Origin: Mannheimia indoligenes
GTDB taxonomy: Bacteria; Pseudomonadota; Gammaproteobacteria; Enterobacterales; Pasteurellaceae
Length of the DNA: 64,000 nt
Reading direction: 5' to 3'
Assembly (NCBI RefSeq): GCF_036880405.1
Contig: NZ_JBAJJM010000007.1
Span: 186,001 to 250,000, forward strand
In this document: positions 60,002 to 64,000 of the stretch, piece after piece
Position numbering within the stretch: the stretch's first letter is position 1
Layout of the letters: each line of letters opens with the position of its first letter
Program-made: the position numbers and the translations under genes
Notes under the pieces: model-generated
The model's input: the letters and a program-made list of their open reading frames with translations, nothing else
What the model was told of the DNA's origin: nothing
The model's database searches: none

Positions 60002-61159
60002 TTATTCTAAAAACCCTTCCAGCAATTCATTTAAGAAGAGTTTGCCGTGTTGAGTTATTTGCCAATGGGTTGGGGTTTCAGAAATATAATTTTGGTTTAA
60101 CGCCCAATCCATTGTTGGTTGGACGATTTCCCGATCTAATCCTGTAAACCATTCAAACTCTTGTTTTGGCGTGGCTTCAAGCAATCTAAAGCGGTTCATA
60201 AAAAATTCAAATGGGCGGTCGTCTAACTCAATCAAATCTTGGCTATAACGATACTCTCCTCGCATATAGCCTTTCGGGTGTTTGGTTTTGCTAAAGCGGT
60301 AAATTTCGCCTGTCGGGTAAGAAATTTTACCGTGAGCCCCACAGCCTATTGCCAAATAATCGCCAAACCGCCAGTAATTGAGATTATGGCGACACCGGTA
60401 GCCTTTTTTTGCATAGGCGGAAGTTTCGTATTGCTCATAGCCTGCCGCCGTTAAAAGTTGATGCCCCTGCTCAAAAATATCCCATAATTCATCATCATCG
60501 GGCAAAGTTGGCTTGCGGTAATAGAACATCGTATTCGGCTCAATAGTGAGTTGATACCACGATAAATGAGGTGGATTGAGAGCTATTCCCTGTTCTAAAT
60601 CACTTAATGCTTGTTTTACCGATTGGTTCGGTAAACCGTGCATTAAATCAATATTAAAACTGTTCAAGCCTGATTTTGCAGAATTTTGGGCGAAAATGAC
60701 CGCTTGTTTTGCCTCTTGGCTATCGTGAATACGCCCAAGCTTGAGCAGTTTTTCAGGCTCAAAACTTTGAATACCCATTGAAATGCGGGTAACGCCACCT
60801 TGTGCGTAACCTAAAAATCGCTCTGCTTCGGCTGTTCCCGGATTAGCTTCCAACGTAATTTCAATATTCGGTTCAAAAGGAATTCGCTTTTCTACTTCTT
60901 TGAGTAAATAAGCAATGCCTTCTGCTGAAAAAAGACTTGGCGTACCTCCGCCAATAAAAATGGAGTGCAATTTACGGTCGCCGATTGCCACTTGGTAAGC
61001 GGTTAAATCTTGAGATAAATCTGCAAGGAGATGTTCGATATATTCTTGTTCAGGAATTAACCCTTTTTGAGCGTGGGAGTTAAAATCGCAGTAAGGGCAT
61101 TTTTGCACACACCAAGGGATATGGATATAAAGGCTTAAAGGCGGTAAAATGAGTTTCAC
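60002..61159 (-). CDS. hemW: Radical SAM heme chaperone HemW
   Basis: HemW binds heme and delivers it to respiratory enzymes; it resembles the coproporphyrinogen oxidase HemN but is shorter. It has 385 residues. The 4Fe-4S motif with three cysteines is WCVQKCPYCDFNSH. IFIGGGTPSLFSAEG and EANPGTAEAERF follow. A C-terminal HemN-like domain ends LNELLEGFLE. E. coli HemW has a CxxxCxxC motif without a fourth Cys, as seen here. Confidence 0.93.
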   Translation of the reverse strand: MKLILPPLSLYIHIPWCVQKCPYCDFNSHAQKGLIPEQEYIEHLLADLSQDLTAYQVAIGDRKLHSIFIGGGTPSLFSAEGIAYLLKEVEKRIPFEPNIEITLEANPGTAEAERFLGYAQGGVTRISMGIQSFEPEKLLKLGRIHDSQEAKQAVIFAQNSAKSGLNSFNIDLMHGLPNQSVKQALSDLEQGIALNPPHLSWYQLTIEPNTMFYYRKPTLPDDDELWDIFEQGHQLLTAAGYEQYETSAYAKKGYRCRHNLNYWRFGDYLAIGCGAHGKISYPTGEIYRFSKTKHPKGYMRGEYRYSQDLIELDDRPFEFFMNRFRLLEATPKQEFEWFTGLDREIVQPTMDWALNQNYISETPTHWQITQHGKLFLNELLEGFLE

Positions 61160-61230
61160 GTTATATATTTCGTTATGTTTAAGAGGCGTAAATAATAACG
61201 AAAAGCAAATAAAGTGGGAAGTAGATATTT

Positions 61231-61252
61231 TTTCGTGAGCTAGATCACAAAT
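61231..61252. promoter_or_regulatory. CRP site upstream of the solute-binding protein gene
   Basis: CGTGA (61234-61238), GCTAGA, TCACA (61245-61249) matches the CRP consensus TGTGA-N6-TCACA at nine of ten core positions. TATGAT (61289-61294) is a likely -10, placing the site centre near -61, the class I activator position. Confidence 0.78.
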
Positions 61253-61383
61253 TCAAAAATTACCGCTTTACCACTTTGTTGTTAATGATATGATGATTTC
61301 GTTTCAAAAAATTAATATGTTTTGATAAATTCACTTCATATTAAAAACAAACTATCCAATATAGCGACCTTAAGGAGCTTACT

Positions 61384-62982
61384 ATGACAAAACAATTTGA
61401 ACATAACGAATCACGTCGTGGTTTTATGAAATTGATGGCTGGTGTGGGTGCAGGTTTTGCATTCAGTAGTACATTAGGCACATTCTCAGCACCGGCAGCA
61501 GCGGCAACAGCTCCTGCAAAAGGCTCTGTGATTGAAGCAGGTATTTCTTACTCTCTTTCCACAGGGTTCGATCCCTTGCGTACCACCGGTGCAACACCAA
61601 TGGCGGCAAATCTCCATATTTTTGAAGGACTCGTGGACTTACACCCAGCCACTCGCGAGCCATACTTAGGTTTAGCGGCAAAAATGCCGGAAAAAGTGGA
61701 CGATGTAACCTACCGTGTAACACTACGTGATGGTGCGGTATTCCACGATGGTAAACCAGTTACAAGTGCGGATGTTGTTTTCTCTTTTGAACGTGTATTA
61801 AACCCGGAGAACAAATCTCTGTTCGCAGGTTTCGTACCATTTATTGAAAGTGTGAAAGCGGTTGATGAAAAAGTCGTTGAGTTTAAACTCAAATATCCGT
61901 TTGCATTATTTAACGAACGTTTAACTATCATCAGAATTGTACCAAAACACGTTGTTGAAGCAGTGGGTGAAAGCACCTTTGATGCAAACCCTGTAGGTTC
62001 CGGTCCATACAAATTTGTATCAGCAGTTAAAGATGATAAGATCGTGTTTGAAGCATTCGCAGGCTACAACGGTATCTACCCTGCTAAAGCTGAGAAAATG
62101 ATTTGGTCGCTCTTATCAGATGATGCGGCTCGCGTAACTGCACAAGAGTCTAAACGTGTTCAAGCAATTGAATCAGTGCCATATCTTGATATTCAACGCT
62201 TAAAATCAAAAAGACAATCAGTTGAGTCTGTTCAATCATTCGGCTTACTATTCTTAATGTTTAACTGTGCGGAAGCTCCGTTTAACAACCCGAAAGTACG
62301 TCAAGCATTCCACTATGCGTTAGATACACAAAAAATGATCGATGTGGTGTTCTTAGGTAATGCACGTGCAGCAACATCTTACTTACAAGAAACTCACCCT
62401 GATTATGTGAAAGCAGCAACTCAGTATGATTTCGATAAAGAAAAAGCTGCGGCATTATTAAAAGAAGCCGGTGTTGATAAATTAGAGTTTGAGTTACTGG
62501 CAACAGATACTTCTTGGGTAAAAGAATGTGCACCATTAATTCTTGAATCTTGGAATTCCATTCCGGGTGTGAAAGTAACTTTACGCCACTTACAATCAAG
62601 TGCGTTATATGGTGAATTTATCGCATCAGGTAACTTCAAAGTTGTTGTAGCACCGGGCGACCCTTCTGTATTCGGTAACGATGTGGACTTATTATTAAGC
62701 TGGTTCTATCGTGGCGACGGTTGGGCGAAAAACCGCTATCGTTGGTCTGATACGCCAGAGTATGCAGAAGTGCAAAAACTCTTAGATGCAGCAGTGGCTG
62801 CGAAATCTCACGATGAGGCAAAAGCAGAATGGGCTAAAGTGTTCAACATTGTCGCTGAACAAGTTCCGCTCTACCCACTAATCCATCGTAAATTACCAAC
62901 TGCGTGGGATGATAAAGCCTTAACTGACTTCCAACCATTACCAACCACAGGTATGTCTTTCTTAGGCGTTGGACGTAAATAA
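61384..62982 (+). CDS. Tat-exported family 5 ABC solute-binding protein
   Basis: This is a 532-residue periplasmic binding protein of the peptide/nickel (SBP_bac_5) family. The N-terminus has the twin-arginine motif ESRRGFMKLMAG then an Ala-rich cleavage region, so it is exported folded. The binding fold shows GLAAKMPEKVDDVTYRVTLR, DGKPVTSADVVFSFERVL and GSGPYKFVSA. The ligand could be a peptide, metal chelate or heme; I cannot tell. AAGGAGC lies eight bases before the ATG. The permease gene follows, separated by an uptake-signal hairpin. CRP control is likely. Confidence 0.9.
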   Translation: MTKQFEHNESRRGFMKLMAGVGAGFAFSSTLGTFSAPAAAATAPAKGSVIEAGISYSLSTGFDPLRTTGATPMAANLHIFEGLVDLHPATREPYLGLAAKMPEKVDDVTYRVTLRDGAVFHDGKPVTSADVVFSFERVLNPENKSLFAGFVPFIESVKAVDEKVVEFKLKYPFALFNERLTIIRIVPKHVVEAVGESTFDANPVGSGPYKFVSAVKDDKIVFEAFAGYNGIYPAKAEKMIWSLLSDDAARVTAQESKRVQAIESVPYLDIQRLKSKRQSVESVQSFGLLFLMFNCAEAPFNNPKVRQAFHYALDTQKMIDVVFLGNARAATSYLQETHPDYVKAATQYDFDKEKAAALLKEAGVDKLEFELLATDTSWVKECAPLILESWNSIPGVKVTLRHLQSSALYGEFIASGNFKVVVAPGDPSVFGNDVDLLLSWFYRGDGWAKNRYRWSDTPEYAEVQKLLDAAVAAKSHDEAKAEWAKVFNIVAEQVPLYPLIHRKLPTAWDDKALTDFQPLPTTGMSFLGVGRK

Positions 62983-63000
62983 GCCTTGATACACGGCTAA

Positions 63001-63058
63001 ACAAGCGGTCGGTTTTTGGGAAATTTTTGCAAAAGTTCGACCAAAACCGACCGCTTGT
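63001..63058 (+). terminator. Uptake-signal hairpin between binding protein and permease genes
   Basis: ACAAGCGGTCGG (63001-63012) pairs with CCGACCGCTTGT (63047-63058), and inner GGTTTT/AAAACC bases extend the stem. It probably lowers permease expression relative to the binding protein. Confidence 0.55.
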
Positions 63059-63101
63059 AACTTTCGATTTATTCCCAAGTTTTTCCGTGTTTTCTATATA
63101 G

Positions 63102-63122
63102 CATAGAGTGCGTTTTACGCAC
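63102..63122 (+). other. Small hairpin upstream of the permease gene
   Basis: AGTGCGT and ACGCACT form a seven-base stem around TTT about 70 bases before the permease start. There is no T-run; a role in mRNA stability is possible. Confidence 0.4.
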
Positions 63123-63190
63123 TGACAACAAATCAACTAAGTGTATTCGCACTCAACCTTCCACTAATGTTTTATAGTCGGAGATAAAGA

Positions 63191-64000
63191 TGGAAATTGT
63201 ACTTCGCCTGTTATTCCGCCGTGTATTGGCTCTGCCGGTAATGATTATCGGGGTAACAGCATTAGTTTTTATTATTTTACAGTTCACGCCGGGCGATGCT
63301 GCAACCGTTGCATTAGGTGATGCAGCCAGTGATGAAGCTAAACATTTATGGCGTGAGCAACGTGGGTTAAATGATCCGTTATTGGTTCAATACTTCCGTT
63401 TTCTCGGAAACCTTCTCGTGTTAGATTTAGGGGTAACTACACCGCCTGAATTACCGATTTCATCAATGATTGCTAAAGCTTTCCCTATCACATTGCAATT
63501 AACCTTTATTGGTGTGATTCTAGCTGCGATCATTTCATTCACATTAGGGGTATTTGCCGCTCTTCATCGTGATCGTTTAGCAGACCAAATTATTCGTCTG
63601 TTCTCGGTTGCAGCTGTTGCAACGCCTTCTTTCTGGCTCGGTATTTTATTAATTCAATACTTCTCACTTGAACTGGATTGGTTACCGTCCGGTGGTTATG
63701 TGCCATTTAGTGAAAGTCCGAAAGAGTGGGCTATCTCAATGGTTCTGCCATCGCTTGCATTAGCTATTCCGGTTTGTGCATCACTCATTCGTGTGGTACG
63801 TACAGCAATGGTTGAAGAGATGGACAAAGACTATGTGCGTACGGCAATTGGTAACGGCGTGCCTTATCCAACTGTTATTCGCCGTAATGTATTGCGTAAT
63901 GCGTTAATTACACCGGTAACTGTACTTGGCTTGCGTGTCGGTTACTTACTGGGTGGTGCGGTCGTTATCGAACAGATTTTCGACTTACCGGGAATGGGTA
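63191..64000 (+). CDS. DppB-type ABC transporter permease (3' end cut by window)
   Basis: This is an inner-membrane permease of the DppB/OppB family, read from ATG 63191 with GGAG nine bases upstream. The 270 codons present include LRLLFRRVLALPVMIIGVTA, FTPGDAAT and WREQRGLNDPLLVQYFRF, typical of the family N-terminus. The transmembrane core with the EAA-like segment RTAIGNGVPYPTVIRRN follows, then GYLLGGAVVIEQIFDLPGMG at the window edge. It is the partner of the preceding binding protein; the second permease and ATPases should follow. Confidence 0.93.

Noticed and set aside
1..64000. tRNA, rRNA, CRISPR array, prophage or IS element
   Set aside because: I looked for cloverleaf-like clusters, regularly spaced direct repeats, integrases and transposase motifs and saw none.

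Overview
The window comes from a member of the Pasteurellaceae, in the clade of Actinobacillus pleuropneumoniae and Mannheimia. Two things point there. Copies of the Apl-type DNA uptake signal (ACAAGCGGT core, often followed about one helical turn later by a TTTTGCAAA-like element) occur on both strands throughout, alone or as inverted pairs. Gene order and protein sequences are also of Haemophilus/Actinobacillus type. Most of it is core chromosome; only a few short stretches look accessory. I saw no tRNA, rRNA, CRISPR array, prophage or intact IS element.

Layout. 1-1945: pstC (cut by the window edge) and pstS on the minus strand behind a well-formed Pho box. 2071-10649: the envelope cluster uppS-cdsA-rseP-bamA-skp-lpxD-fabZ-lpxA, ended by a bidirectional terminator; lpxB does not follow. 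10692-18483: mnmC, an unlisted 26-residue membrane protein gene with its own terminator, trpCF, yqcC-truC, a UPF0181 gene, a secreted protein of unknown role, a CYTH-domain protein and a YcjX-type P-loop protein. 18615-26037: smpB, serS, two accessory hypothetical genes, leuS, a block of structured repeats, lptE and holA. 26038-30614: pilA-pilB-pilC-pilD-coaE-yacG on the minus strand. 30796-36943: radA, a small YgjV/SWEET-like gene, folA, proB, a TSUP permease, nth and cca. 37048-44568: a glycosyltransferase, then the isc operon iscR-iscS-iscU-iscA-hscB-(DUF2625)-hscA-(small acidic protein)-fdx-iscX. 44927-52674: fadL/ompP1, ogt, arcB, a secreted tannase-like esterase, a TPR glycosyltransferase and an EamA permease. 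52850-54702: a frameshifted hydrolase, a yeaK gene with an internal amber codon, and smrB with a nine-G tract. 54795-61159: prmB, murQ-anmK, queF, gmhB, bcp and hemW. 61384-64000: a Tat-exported solute-binding protein behind a CRP site, and the start of its permease gene.

Functional themes. The window covers outer-membrane and lipid A assembly (BamA, Skp, LptE, LpxA/D, GmhB), Fe-S cluster assembly with a recognisable IscR site, and natural transformation (type IV pilus operon, dense uptake signals, a candidate competence CRP-S site). It also covers murein recycling (MurQ, AnmK) and tRNA or ribosome quality control (SmpB, SmrB, PrmB, YeaK, TruC, MnmC, QueF).

The least conventional observations are: the 26-residue membrane protein; a family of dispersed repeats whose hairpin arms change sequence but stay complementary; a prepilin with Ala instead of Gly before the cleavage site; two non-Isc genes inside the isc operon; and a cluster of three adjacent genes with a frameshift, a nonsense codon and a slippage-prone tract.
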